Assembly (NCBI RefSeq): GCF_030693775.1
Contig: NZ_JAUXZY010000003.1
Span: 62,001-126,000, forward strand
Length of the DNA stretch: 64,000 nucleotides
Origin: Polynucleobacter sp.
GTDB taxonomy: Bacteria; Pseudomonadota; Gammaproteobacteria; Burkholderiales; Burkholderiaceae
Direction of reading: 5' to 3'
In this document: positions 18,952 to 27,866 of the stretch, in pieces
Layout of the letters: every line of letters starts with the position of its first letter
Position numbering within the stretch: the stretch's first letter is position 1
The notes under the pieces: generated by a model
What the model was told of the DNA's origin: nothing
The model's input: only the letters and a program-made list of their open reading frames with translations
Database searches by the model: none
Translations under genes and position numbers: made by a program

Positions 18952-21438
18952 CTACTTTGGTCTGAGCTCGAGTTGGCGCTGGAAGTTGCTGGGTTTCATC
19001 TGTAGTGGCAGTGCTTGATTGCTTGCCCAAAGGGGATTTAGGTTGCGGTAGAGCTTGCTTTGAACCCAGCCTGATTGCCCCGTTTGATAGATGAAGGTCG
19101 ATTGTTCTAGGTCGGCCAAATCAAATACCGTTCGCAGGCTTGCTGCTTGTTTGGTCTCAAACGGATTTTGATATTTGCCAAGCTCAGGTCGCCCTACATT
19201 GATGGTAAATCCATCCCCCGGAAACGGCGCCGTAATATTGAATACTCGATTTAAAAACGGAACCCGACTAAAGGGACGGTGCTCCGATACGGCGATGTGT
19301 GCATTCCCCCATTTCCAATTGGCTGGATCGCTGCCGTATTGTGCGCTGAGGTATTCCAGCGCCTTATCCATCGCCTGTTGCGATGCTTGCGCGCAGTTTT
19401 CAATACTTTCGGTCTTGGGTGAGTCGCACCAGGGGCTATTTGGATTCGATAGTTGCTCGAGTAAAGCGTTTCTAAAATGGCGTTTGCCATACTCAAACGA
19501 AAAATAGTCTCCCAGACGAGAAAATAAATGGCGCGTCAGTTGATCTACCCACGCATTAAAGAGGAGGGCGCCACTGCTATCGATGCGCATATCGCCATCA
19601 AATCCAGCAACGATAGCCTTGGCTGCAGCTGCGCTTGAATGAGACGACTGGGTTGCTTTGAAGAGTGGTAATAGCGGTGTTGCTGCTAGCGAGAGGGTGT
19701 CGCCCTGCATGGTTCGCATTGCGGCAAAGTCATGCTGTTGCTTTGCTTGTAGTAAGGCGGTAATGCGCTCATACCGAAATGGCAACTCCCAATCCCCGGT
19801 GAGCGGATTGGGATTATTGGTGGCCAGAATTTGCTGGTTGGCAGTGGCGATCCAGCCTTGCTCGGGGTTATCGAGTGTGGGCAGCTGATCAAATGGAATA
19901 TAGCCTTGCCAGTCGTATTGCTTATCCCAGCCAGGTGCTGGCGCAACCCCGTAGAGGCCTTGATGGAGCGTGCGTTTAGGGGCCACGCCAGCCGCCTGAA
20001 AGGCAATATTGCCAGCAGTATCGGCCATCACCACGTTTTGCATGGGAGCATAGTTCTTGTGCAATGCTTTCTTGAATCCCTCTAAATTGGTAGCGCGATT
20101 CATATCCAGCAAACCGATCACCGATTGATTATCAAGATCGAGTGCGGTCCAGCGCAGGGCCAAAGCAAAGCGATCGGTATTGATTAAATTTTTAGCCCGG
20201 TCGTAGGTTTCTGAAATGATGGGGCCGTGGCGACTCTGTTTGACGATAAAACGATGCGCCGGTTTATTTTTAATCTCAATCACTTCTTCACGGACTAAAA
20301 ATGCAGCCATGCCATCGGGGGTACGGTATTGGCCAGGATTGGCCGGATCAAGTTCCTCGATAAAGAGGTCTTGCACATCGGGTCCCGTGTTCGTAAAGCT
20401 CCAAGCAATGCTATCCGTTCTGCCAAGCACGACTGCCGGAATGCCGGGGAGGGTGGCGCCAATGACATTCATTCCTGGCGCCTCCAGGCGTGCAAAGTAC
20501 CAGAGTGCCGGAGCAGATAAACCCAAGTGTGGATCGTTAGCTAACAGTGGTTTGCCGCTCACTGTGCGCTTGCCACTGAGCGCCCAATTATTCGAGCCAA
20601 TGCCCTCGATACCTCCTGGTAAGAATGCGCGCAACAACTGATCCTGTTTTGTATCTGGCTGACGTACATCCTGAATACCTAGAGGCTTAATGGACTTGCT
20701 GGCATCGGTACTCGCAAAAATGCCCATGTTTTTATACAGCGCTGCAAAGTCCATCTTAGTAACCGGATTGCCTTGCGTATAAGGGGGTAATACCTCCCAA
20801 ATTTGTGCCGTCGTTAAATCACGCGATAACTCTAAGCGTTGCAATTCTTTTTGCCAATTACCACCCAAATCCATGGCCATCATTAGCATCCAGGCGATGC
20901 TATCGGTTGGCGACCAATGGCCTGGTTTGGAGCCTGTCAAAAAGTACTCTATTGGCAGGGCCCAGCCCAATTTCGCGTTACCTGCATTGACGCCATCGGC
21001 ATAGGCTTGCAGAAGGCGTTTAGCCTCGACCGGGTAGCGCTCATACTGCCGTTCAGCGCTGTACTTAATTCCAACAGTACGAATGAAGCGATCAATTTTC
21101 AGGGTGTCTTCACCGAGAATTTCAGATAAACGGCCCGCTGCCAATCTGCGGTTGATTTCCATTTGCCATGAACGCTCAGTTGCGTGCAGAAAGCCCAGAG
21201 CGAATAGGGCATCACTCGCGGTAGCCGCCTTGATATGGGGTATGTCACTAGCATCAAAGCCGATGCTCACCGTGTCATTGAGGCCGAGTAGGCGATCACT
21301 GCCAGAGGGGCTATTTTTGGTTGAGGCAAGATAGATTATTGCAAGGCACGCAATCAAGAGCATCACGCCAGTCAAGCCCAATGCAGTCCATTTGAGGATG
21401 CGTAATAGGAGAGGGCTGCGCTGTGTTGTTATGACCAT
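18952..21438 (-). CDS. penicillin acylase-family amidohydrolase (S45)
   Basis: N-terminal-nucleophile hydrolase expected to mature by self-cleavage into two chains. Seen: an N-terminal membrane segment (about 15-38), the alpha-chain motif GFLHATERSWQMEINRR, and the autoprocessing/nucleophile site GSNNW with Ser282, followed by the beta chain with ANDPHLGL. The 828-aa length fits the family. Members cleave beta-lactam side chains, acyl-homoserine lactones or other N-acyl amides; the substrate cannot be told from sequence. Likely membrane-anchored and periplasmic. It is monocistronic, separated from the TRAP operon by a terminator. Confidence 0.9.
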   Translation of the reverse strand: MVITTQRSPLLLRILKWTALGLTGVMLLIACLAIIYLASTKNSPSGSDRLLGLNDTVSIGFDASDIPHIKAATASDALFALGFLHATERSWQMEINRRLAAGRLSEILGEDTLKIDRFIRTVGIKYSAERQYERYPVEAKRLLQAYADGVNAGNAKLGWALPIEYFLTGSKPGHWSPTDSIAWMLMMAMDLGGNWQKELQRLELSRDLTTAQIWEVLPPYTQGNPVTKMDFAALYKNMGIFASTDASKSIKPLGIQDVRQPDTKQDQLLRAFLPGGIEGIGSNNWALSGKRTVSGKPLLANDPHLGLSAPALWYFARLEAPGMNVIGATLPGIPAVVLGRTDSIAWSFTNTGPDVQDLFIEELDPANPGQYRTPDGMAAFLVREEVIEIKNKPAHRFIVKQSRHGPIISETYDRAKNLINTDRFALALRWTALDLDNQSVIGLLDMNRATNLEGFKKALHKNYAPMQNVVMADTAGNIAFQAAGVAPKRTLHQGLYGVAPAPGWDKQYDWQGYIPFDQLPTLDNPEQGWIATANQQILATNNPNPLTGDWELPFRYERITALLQAKQQHDFAAMRTMQGDTLSLAATPLLPLFKATQSSHSSAAAAKAIVAGFDGDMRIDSSGALLFNAWVDQLTRHLFSRLGDYFSFEYGKRHFRNALLEQLSNPNSPWCDSPKTESIENCAQASQQAMDKALEYLSAQYGSDPANWKWGNAHIAVSEHRPFSRVPFLNRVFNITAPFPGDGFTINVGRPELGKYQNPFETKQAASLRTVFDLADLEQSTFIYQTGQSGWVQSKLYRNLNPLWASNQALPLQMKPSNFQRQLELRPK

Positions 21439-21479
21439 GAACCTATTCTAAGTGCTCTCGATTGCCTTTGACCTGACCA

Positions 21480-21506
21480 ATAAAAAACCCCGCTTGCGCG
21501 GGGTTC
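21480..21506 (-). terminator. intrinsic terminator after dctM
   Basis: Read on the minus strand: AACCCCGC, GCAA loop, GCGGGGTT, then a T run. It lies 19 bases after the dctM stop and closes the TRAP operon. Confidence 0.9.
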
Positions 21507-21524
21507 TCATGAGGATGCTGGTGA

Positions 21525-23471
21525 TTACTTGTAAAGCACTTCGGGCAACCACAAGCCAATTGCTGGGAAGGTGTAGAGCAACACAATTGCCAGAATCTGG
21601 ATACCCATGAATGGCAACATACCTGCAAAAATCTGATTCAGAGTCACGTGGGGAGGCGCAACACCCTTCAGGTAGAAGGCTGACATGGCCACCGGTGGCG
21701 ACAAGAATGCAGTTTGTAAATTCAGCGCAACTAAGAGGCCGAAAAACAATGGATTGATACCAAAATCATCGAGCAGGGGCACGAAGATTGGCATGAAGAT
21801 CACGATGATCTCAGTCCACTCGAGTGGCCAGCCCAGGAAGAAAATAATGACCTGAGCCAGAATTAAAAACTCCATTGGGCTTAAGCCGAGTGACAGCACC
21901 CACTTTTCAACCAAGGTTTGGCCGCCCAGCAAAGCGAATGCTGCGGAAAAGATCGATGAGCCCACGAAGAGCCAGCACACCATAGCCCCCGTCTTGGCCG
22001 TTAAGAATACCGACTCTCGAATCACGCGCATATTAAGCTGTTTGTAGGCGGCAGCCAAGATGACCCCGCCGATAGCCCCAATCGCAGCCGCCTCAGTTGG
22101 GGTAGCCAGACCAAACACAATCGAACCTAATACGAACATAATCAAAATGGCTAATGGGAAGAATGAGCCCAAGAGCATCTTGAAGATTTCGAGACGCACC
22201 CAAGTGAGTAGCAAATAATAAATGGCTAACATGGCTGCAAAGATCGCAGTCATGACCCAGAACCAAGTCGGCGCATCGCGTGGCTCGAGTGCTTTTGCCG
22301 CGGCCGCCGCCGCTGCAGCTTCCGCTGCTTTAGCTTCATCCGCGCTCATTGCCGGAGCTGCCGCTGGCTTGTCTTCTTCTGCGCCAGGAGGCAAGGACAA
22401 GCCACCACTATCAGTCTTTTCAGCGCCAGGAGGTAATGACAGGCCGCTGCTTGACTCTTCTTCAGCAGCGCCACTACCGGCATCACCCATCTGCATTAAT
22501 TCCATGCCAGCAACAGCTTCCACGGGGGCTGTGACTACCTTGTAAATCGAGCCCGTAAAGATCGCAAAAACCAAGAGTGGCAATAGCGCAATCATCAGAG
22601 ACTGGAGCAGCTCAACAGGGCGTACATGCAAATTACGCTTGCCTTTGAGGCCGATTAAGATTGCTGGAATGACTTTCTGGCTAATTTTTTCACCGAGCTC
22701 GGTGTAGCTCATCGGTAGTGGAACTTTGCGCTCTTCCATCGACAGTGGCGGCATGAGTTTTGGCTTGAATTTAGCCAAAATAATCACGTAGCCGATGTAC
22801 AGGCCAGCCAACATAATTCCGGGGAAAAATGCGCCGGCATAAAGTTGCACTACTGAAACACCGGCGGTTGCGCCGTACACAATCAAGAGTACTGAGGGTG
22901 GAATCAAAATACCCAAGCAACCACCCGCGGTAATACAGCCAGCAGATACGCGGGTGTCATAACCTGCCTTGAGCATGGCTGGGAACGCCAAAAGACCCAT
23001 CAACGTCACCACAGCGCCAACAATACCGGTGGCAGTTGCAAAAATCGCGCAGGTAACGATGGTGGCAACAGCTAAGGAGCCAGGAACGCGCACCAAGGCC
23101 AAATGCAATGAGCGGAATAATTTTTCAATTAAGTTCGCACGCTCAACTAAGTAACCCATGAATACAAAGAGCGGAATTGAGATCAGCACGTCATTGGTCA
23201 TGACCGCGTAAGCCCGCTGCACCATCAGAGAGAGTGTGTTGCTCAGTGCCAGAGAGGGATCTGCAAAGCTATACGCGATGAAGGTAAAGATCATGCCCAT
23301 GCCCATGAGGGTAAAGGCGGTAGGGAAGCCCAGCATGATTGCTACAACAACAAGTGAGAGCATGAGCAGGCCCATGTGGCCGCTCTCAATATTGCCCCAC
23401 GGAAGCAAGACAATCGTGGCCAGTACAACCAAGGCCATGATGCTAAAGCCGAATAATAGTTCCTTACGCAT
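21525..23471 (-). CDS. TRAP transporter large permease (DctM-like) with a large insertion
   Basis: Membrane subunit that drives uptake of organic acids by sodium gradients. The start at 23471 is chosen because AAGGAG stands eight bases upstream, inside the end of dctQ; it gives 648 aa. The usual DctM is about 430 aa. The extra part is an insertion at roughly residues 245-425 with two added hydrophobic segments, an acidic low-complexity stretch, two copies of GLSLPPGAE (343-351, 357-365) and an Ala-rich run (about 378-394). The flanking DctM halves look intact (GCLGILIPPSVLLIVYG; PTEAAAIGAIGGVI). The relatives annotated for mannitol or chloroaromatic acids are similarly long; the true substrate is unknown. 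Confidence 0.92.
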   Translation of the reverse strand: MRKELLFGFSIMALVVLATIVLLPWGNIESGHMGLLMLSLVVVAIMLGFPTAFTLMGMGMIFTFIAYSFADPSLALSNTLSLMVQRAYAVMTNDVLISIPLFVFMGYLVERANLIEKLFRSLHLALVRVPGSLAVATIVTCAIFATATGIVGAVVTLMGLLAFPAMLKAGYDTRVSAGCITAGGCLGILIPPSVLLIVYGATAGVSVVQLYAGAFFPGIMLAGLYIGYVIILAKFKPKLMPPLSMEERKVPLPMSYTELGEKISQKVIPAILIGLKGKRNLHVRPVELLQSLMIALLPLLVFAIFTGSIYKVVTAPVEAVAGMELMQMGDAGSGAAEEESSSGLSLPPGAEKTDSGGLSLPPGAEEDKPAAAPAMSADEAKAAEAAAAAAAAKALEPRDAPTWFWVMTAIFAAMLAIYYLLLTWVRLEIFKMLLGSFFPLAILIMFVLGSIVFGLATPTEAAAIGAIGGVILAAAYKQLNMRVIRESVFLTAKTGAMVCWLFVGSSIFSAAFALLGGQTLVEKWVLSLGLSPMEFLILAQVIIFFLGWPLEWTEIIVIFMPIFVPLLDDFGINPLFFGLLVALNLQTAFLSPPVAMSAFYLKGVAPPHVTLNQIFAGMLPFMGIQILAIVLLYTFPAIGLWLPEVLYK

Positions 23472-24051
23472 TGGTTTTCTCCTTATCAAGGCCAACCATT
23501 GCCTTCAGTGCATCCACGTCGACCTCTTCTACGTCCTGCTCGCGGGAAGGCCATTCGCCTTGCTGAATGCAGACAACACAACGGAAGATTTCAACGATTC
23601 CCTGAAAGAGCAAAATCACGCCCGCTAAAGGAATGATGGTTTTAAAAGGGTAAAGAGGAGGACCATCCGCCGTAATGGACGAGTGTTCCAAGATACGCCA
23701 GGAATCTTCAGCAAATCCGTAGCCGGCATAGGCTAGGGCAATCACCCCCGGAATAAAGAAGATGACGTACAAAATGAGGTCAAAAATCGCTTGGGTGCGA
23801 GGCTTTAAGAAGCCATACAGAATGTCGCCGCGGACATGACCATTTTTTGAGAGGGTGTAGGCGCCGGCCATCATGAACATAGTGCCGTACATCATGATCA
23901 TGGCGTCAAACGCCCATGCATGGGGACTGTTTAAGACATAGCGGCTAAACACTTCATAGCCAATTAAGGCGGTTAAGCCAACAACCAGCCAAGAAAAAAA
24001 CTGACCGATGAAGGTAGATAGGCGATCTACCGTTAAGAATAATTTTTGCAC
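23464..24051 (-). CDS. TRAP transporter small permease (DctQ-like)
   Basis: 195-aa membrane protein with four predicted helices, containing the family stretch EVFSRYVLNSPHAWAFD near residues 33-49. It pairs with the large permease, whose ribosome site is buried in its 3' end (eight-base overlap). It lies downstream of a terminator hairpin that separates it from dctP, so it is probably made in lower amount than the binding protein. Confidence 0.93.
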   Translation of the reverse strand: MQKLFLTVDRLSTFIGQFFSWLVVGLTALIGYEVFSRYVLNSPHAWAFDAMIMMYGTMFMMAGAYTLSKNGHVRGDILYGFLKPRTQAIFDLILYVIFFIPGVIALAYAGYGFAEDSWRILEHSSITADGPPLYPFKTIIPLAGVILLFQGIVEIFRCVVCIQQGEWPSREQDVEEVDVDALKAMVGLDKEKTNA

Positions 24052-24079
24052 TTTGGAGACTCCAGGGCATTGAAACCAT

Positions 24080-24115
24080 AAAAAAATGGGGTGGTCACCT
24101 TCGCAACCACCCCAT
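24080..24115 (-). terminator. intercistronic terminator between dctP and dctQ
   Basis: Perfect 10-bp stem ATGGGGTGGT / ACCACCCCAT with a 10-base loop, followed on the minus strand by a T run (A residues 24080-24086 on the plus strand). It sits within the TRAP operon, which suggests partial termination after dctP. Confidence 0.85.
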
Positions 24116-24140
24116 ATTGCTACTGGGCGCTATTTTAAGC

Positions 24141-24202
24141 TAAGCCTAAAACTTATGCCATATTTCTGAAATAAACCTAAAGCTTATGAAATATTCCTCA
24201 AT
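24141..24202. repeat. tandem imperfect 31-bp direct repeat
   Basis: Two adjacent units (24141-24171 and 24172-24202) agree at about 24 of 31 positions; both contain TAARCCTAAARCTTATG followed by an A/T-rich end. The second unit abuts the dctP stop codon. They are non-coding and lie before the operon-internal terminator. Confidence 0.65.
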
Positions 24203-25335
24203 TAGGCCTTTTTAGCGCCGGATGGGAAATAGTGATCAAAAGCCATGCGACGTGGGGTATTGGTATCCAAGTCCCACTTCACAGCACGCTGGGCAAACGC
24301 TCTTTGTGAGTCAACAATCTTCTTAAAGAGTGGGTTTTCAGCGGATTTCTTGGCAACAACCTCATCGAATACTTTGAGCTGGTTACGCAAAATGCTGTCT
24401 GGCGTTTTGTAGAACTTAACGCCTTGAGTCTTTTGCATTTCATCGTAGGCCTTGGAGTAGCGATCAATCGCCTTCCAGGACATATCGGCAGAAGCTGCCT
24501 CGACGCAGTTGTCCAAAATCGCACGGAGTTTTGGTGACAATGCGTTGTACTTGGAGCCGTTGAAGAGAATCTCGAACTGCTCTGCGTTCTGGTGATAGCT
24601 TTGCAACATACATACTTTTGATACGTCTGGGAAGCCCAATTGACGATCGGAAGAGGCGTTGTTGAACTCAGCGGCGTCAAGCAGACCACGATCCATCGCA
24701 GGGATAATCTCGCCGCCTGGCAATGCGTTTACAGAAACGCCCATGGCAGTAAACATATCAATCGAAATACCGACGGTACGGTACTTGAGGCCTTTCAAGT
24801 CCTCTACCTTAGCGATTGGCTTTTTGAACCAGCCGAGTGGCTGTGATGGCATTGGGCCGTATACATAAGACTTCACGTTGGCGTTGACAGTCTTGTAGAG
24901 CTCATCTAACAGAGCAGCGCCGCCGCCGTATTTGTGCCATGAGAGGAGCATGTTGGCATCCATACCGAAGGATGGGCCTGATCCCCACAATGCGAGGGCA
25001 GCATTTTTACCGTAGTGATACACAACCACACCATGGCCGCCGTCCAATGTACCTTTGGAAACAGCATCGAGCAATCCGAATGCAGGAACAACAGCACCTG
25101 CTGGCAATACTTCGATATTCATTTCGCCACCGGTCATGTCATTGACCTTCTTAGCAAAATCTAAAGCGTATTCGTGGAAGATGTCTTTCGCAGGCCAGGT
25201 CGACTGGAAGCGTAAATTTTGTACGCCTTGCGATTTAGAAATCATTGGGAAACTGAGGGCAGCTGCACCAGCGGTACCGACAGCAGCACCTTTCAAAAAC
25301 TTACGACGTGGTGCTTGTTTTTTCATTTCAGACAT
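24202..25335 (-). CDS. TRAP transporter substrate-binding protein (DctP family)
   Basis: Periplasmic receptor of the TRAP system, 377 aa. The N-terminus holds a twin-arginine signal (RRKFLKG, Arg10-Arg11) and a hydrophobic segment, so it is likely exported folded by Tat. The body matches the TakP-like branch of DctP proteins that bind 2-oxo or related organic acids (e.g. TVGISIDMFTAMGVSVNALPGGEI). A strong AGGAGA precedes the ATG. First gene of the dctP-dctQ-dctM operon. Confidence 0.93.
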   Translation of the reverse strand: MSEMKKQAPRRKFLKGAAVGTAGAAALSFPMISKSQGVQNLRFQSTWPAKDIFHEYALDFAKKVNDMTGGEMNIEVLPAGAVVPAFGLLDAVSKGTLDGGHGVVVYHYGKNAALALWGSGPSFGMDANMLLSWHKYGGGAALLDELYKTVNANVKSYVYGPMPSQPLGWFKKPIAKVEDLKGLKYRTVGISIDMFTAMGVSVNALPGGEIIPAMDRGLLDAAEFNNASSDRQLGFPDVSKVCMLQSYHQNAEQFEILFNGSKYNALSPKLRAILDNCVEAASADMSWKAIDRYSKAYDEMQKTQGVKFYKTPDSILRNQLKVFDEVVAKKSAENPLFKKIVDSQRAFAQRAVKWDLDTNTPRRMAFDHYFPSGAKKA

Positions 25336-25536
25336 TCATATCTCCTAGTTTTAATCAATCAGGTACTACGGTAAAACGACTCTGTAAAGTATAAGGATCT
25401 AATTAAATTTTCCATCTCGGGTAAACCCTTTAAACGCCATAAGTAGGGCTTTTTTGTTCAAATTGGGTGCCGCGTGTTAGGATTCTCGTCTGTCTTGATT
25501 TTGTTGCACTGCAAATCAAAGCCTGCAAAGGCGCGC

Positions 25537-25625
25537 GCCCGAGTGGTGAAATCGGTAGACACAGCAGACTTAAAATCTGCCGACTCAAAAAAGTCGTGCC
25601 GGTTCGATTCCGGCCTCGGGCACCA
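25537..25625 (+). tRNA. tRNA-Leu (anticodon TAA)
   Basis: Class II tRNA with a long variable arm (CGACTC...AAGTCG region) and encoded CCA at 25623-25625. The anticodon TAA is at 25571-25573 in a GCAGA/TCTGC stem. Acceptor GCCCGAG pairs with CTCGGGC. A possible promoter (TTGTTC at 25454, TAGGAT at 25478, spacing 18) lies about 50 bases upstream. A weak hairpin with a T-rich end follows at about 25626-25650. Confidence 0.96.
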
Positions 25626-25720
25626 AAAAACCGCAATTTCTGGGGTTTTCATTCCACCTCAGTACCACCGCACCCTCATTTTTGTAAGCCAAAAGCCGTC
25701 AGCGAAGGGTTTGTTGGCGA

Positions 25721-25969
25721 TCAGGCGGTGATTTCCTCAAATACCAATAAGAGTATGTAAATAACCCCTGCAGCTAATACGCTGAGCACAAAGAGCGATA
25801 CAAAGCTTCGAAAGAGCTCGCTAAAGAGATTGCCGATCAATTGAAATAAATTGAAGTGCTGACTGCGATCGGCTTTCATTGCCTGAAAATTCTGCAGTGT
25901 TTTGTAAAGTGCGACACACACCCATACCGCAAGAAAAAGATAAGGGCCGTACTGGTATAGGTAGGACAT
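25721..25969 (-). CDS. small membrane protein of unknown function
   Basis: 82 aa, two predicted transmembrane helices (about 7-24 and 55-77) joined by a polar loop with KADRSQHFN. Unrecognised. AAGG stands eight bases before the ATG, and the gene lies 29 bases behind the SUMF1-like gene, at the end of the murI-tonB-exbBD run, which argues that it is real and co-transcribed. Confidence 0.6.
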   Translation of the reverse strand: MSYLYQYGPYLFLAVWVCVALYKTLQNFQAMKADRSQHFNLFQLIGNLFSELFRSFVSLFVLSVLAAGVIYILLLVFEEITA

Positions 25970-25998
25970 AAAACGCCTTTTTAGAACAGGGGTGCAGT

Positions 25999-26754
25999 TT
26001 ACGGTCTAACGCAACGAAAGCCAATATAGACCACGCTCACGTCCGGCGGCTTGCTGGCGCGATTCGATTCCCGTTGCTGTTCGGCGCCGTACCACCAGGA
26101 TGCACCACGCGTTACACGTTCATTGCCAACCGCAGTTGAAGTCCACTCCCATACATTGGCGCCCATATCAAAGAGACCATTGACGCCAGCTTCAGTGCTA
26201 CCCACAAGAACATGGCCAGTCCCGCGCAGGAGGCTGCCCTTGGGCGCAAGGCCGCGGTAAGTGCCGCACTCGCCGTCAAGGCAATGCGAGCCTTTAGCGG
26301 AGTCGCCATTAGGGAAGCGGTAGCGCTTTCCGCTGACGAACGGGGCAGGCGGATTGGCGCGCTGCTCTACAAACGCTGCCGAAACCCATTCCTCGTCGGT
26401 GGGTAAGCGTTTGCCAAAAAAACGGCAGATCTGCTCTGCCTCGGTAGCATTGAGATGAACCGCCGGTTCGCTGTCTTGAGCCTGAACGCCATAGGGAGTT
26501 TTCCAGGTCCAGCCGGGCTTTTGCACAAAACCCAGTTCATATACGGTGCCGCCGCCATTTTTCTCTGCCTGACTCACAAACCCGGTCTGAGCGGCAACGC
26601 GTTTGACTTCGCCGATGGTCATTTCATGCTGATCCCATTGCAGGCTACCAACCCGAACCACTGGAATACTGGACTCAGCCTTGGCCAAGAGCTGCTGTGG
26701 GCTAAGCAATACGAGCGAGGCAAGTCCAAATCCGAGGTAGCGAATAAGGGTCAT
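25999..26754 (-). CDS. exported SUMF1/FGE-sulfatase-domain protein lacking the active-site cysteines
   Basis: 251 aa with an N-terminal signal peptide (to about residue 25) and a formylglycine-generating-enzyme-type fold: EPAVHLNATEAEQICRFFGKR (96 on), LPTDEEW, GLFDMGANVWEWT (193-205), RGASW (216-220) and GFRC near the C-terminus. In true FGE two cysteines follow the RGGS motif; here the equivalent positions are Tyr222 and Gln227, so formylglycine formation by the known chemistry is unlikely. It overlaps exbD by four bases and so belongs to the tonB-exbB-exbD operon. It may be a binding or structural member of the family; its partner is unknown. Confidence 0.85.
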   Translation of the reverse strand: MTLIRYLGFGLASLVLLSPQQLLAKAESSIPVVRVGSLQWDQHEMTIGEVKRVAAQTGFVSQAEKNGGGTVYELGFVQKPGWTWKTPYGVQAQDSEPAVHLNATEAEQICRFFGKRLPTDEEWVSAAFVEQRANPPAPFVSGKRYRFPNGDSAKGSHCLDGECGTYRGLAPKGSLLRGTGHVLVGSTEAGVNGLFDMGANVWEWTSTAVGNERVTRGASWWYGAEQQRESNRASKPPDVSVVYIGFRCVRP

Positions 26755-27167
26755 TGCGGCTCGGTAATAAAACCCAGCTTAGTTAGGCCAGCGCGTTTTG
26801 ATGCGGCCAAGACCTGCGCTACAGAGTCGTAACGCACTTCTTTATCCGCACGTAAATTCACTTCCGGTTGAGGTTCTTTTTGCGCTGCTTTTTCTGCATA
26901 GCTAACGTAGGTGGTGAGATCAATTGGATTACTGTTCCAAAAGATTTGGCCGCGTGCATCAATCGATACTTGAATCGACTCAGGCTTGGTTTCATTGCGC
27001 GCACTATTGGCTTTAGGTAAATCCACTTTCACGGCTTGATGGATTACCGGCAAAGTAATAATGAAAATGATGAGCAAAACCAACATCACGTCCACGAGGG
27101 GCGTCATATTGATTTCAGTCATCAGGGCATCGTCACCCTGATCGCCTGAAGGGTTGCTAAACGACAT
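26751..27167 (-). CDS. exbD: biopolymer transport protein ExbD
   Basis: 138-aa energy-transducing subunit with one N-terminal membrane helix carrying the proton-path Asp (MTPLVDVMLVLLIIFIITLP) and a periplasmic domain. It works with ExbB to power TonB. It starts two bases after exbB and overlaps the SUMF1-like gene. Confidence 0.94.
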   Translation of the reverse strand: MSFSNPSGDQGDDALMTEINMTPLVDVMLVLLIIFIITLPVIHQAVKVDLPKANSARNETKPESIQVSIDARGQIFWNSNPIDLTTYVSYAEKAAQKEPQPEVNLRADKEVRYDSVAQVLAASKRAGLTKLGFITEPQ

Positions 27168-27169
27168 GC

Positions 27170-27862
27170 TTACGCTCCCGCCTCAACGCGAGCGCCAGTA
27201 ACAAAATAGGCCAGCAAATCGTTACCAAAGCGATTGAGGTCGGCAACGATTAATTTATTAGCGCGGTTAATCGCATTAAAACCCAGGACTGCTGGAATAG
27301 CGACAGCTAGGCCAATGGCCGTCATGATGAGGGCCTCACCAATCGGGCCGGCAACCTGATCGATTTGTGCGCTACCCGAGCTACTAATGGCAACGAGGGC
27401 ATGGTAGATGCCCCAAACCGTACCAAACAAACCCACGAATGGCGCGGTAGAGCCAGTCGAGCCTAAAAAAGTCTGGCCTTTTTGCAAGAGGGCGCTGCAG
27501 GAATCAATGCTATTTTTAATGCTGCGCGACATCCACTCCGAATAGTTCAGCGCTTGCAGTAATTCGCGGCGACTGGACGTTTGACTTTGATGGTGCTCCG
27601 AGGCGCTCATGGCTTCTTTGGCAATCCGAAAGTAGGGGTTGTTGGCTTGATCAGAAAAGCCAGCTAGGCCCTGTGCAAAAGAACTGGCACGCCAAAACTG
27701 CTCGGCTTCGGGTTTTAGGGCGCGCAGTGTTTTGATATTCCATAGGCGGCTAATCAAAATGACCCAGGTAATGATCGATGACACCAATAAGAGGATGGCC
27801 ACAAAACGCGTGACCGCATCGCCTGCCATCCATAAATTCATTAAGCCAAATGGGTTATTCAT
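27170..27862 (-). CDS. exbB: ExbB/TolQ/MotA-family proton channel protein
   Basis: 230 aa with three predicted membrane helices and the family signature APFVGLFGTVWGIYHALV in the second, then GLAVAIPAVLGFN in the third. Given the neighbours tonB and exbD it is assigned as ExbB rather than TolQ. Four bases after tonB. Confidence 0.92.
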   Translation of the reverse strand: MNNPFGLMNLWMAGDAVTRFVAILLLVSSIITWVILISRLWNIKTLRALKPEAEQFWRASSFAQGLAGFSDQANNPYFRIAKEAMSASEHHQSQTSSRRELLQALNYSEWMSRSIKNSIDSCSALLQKGQTFLGSTGSTAPFVGLFGTVWGIYHALVAISSSGSAQIDQVAGPIGEALIMTAIGLAVAIPAVLGFNAINRANKLIVADLNRFGNDLLAYFVTGARVEAGA

Positions 27863-27866
27863 TGCA

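Noticed and set aside
25430..25652. Open frames of about 65 codons antisense to tRNA-Leu
   Set aside because: They are products of the tRNA sequence read backwards, with no family similarity.
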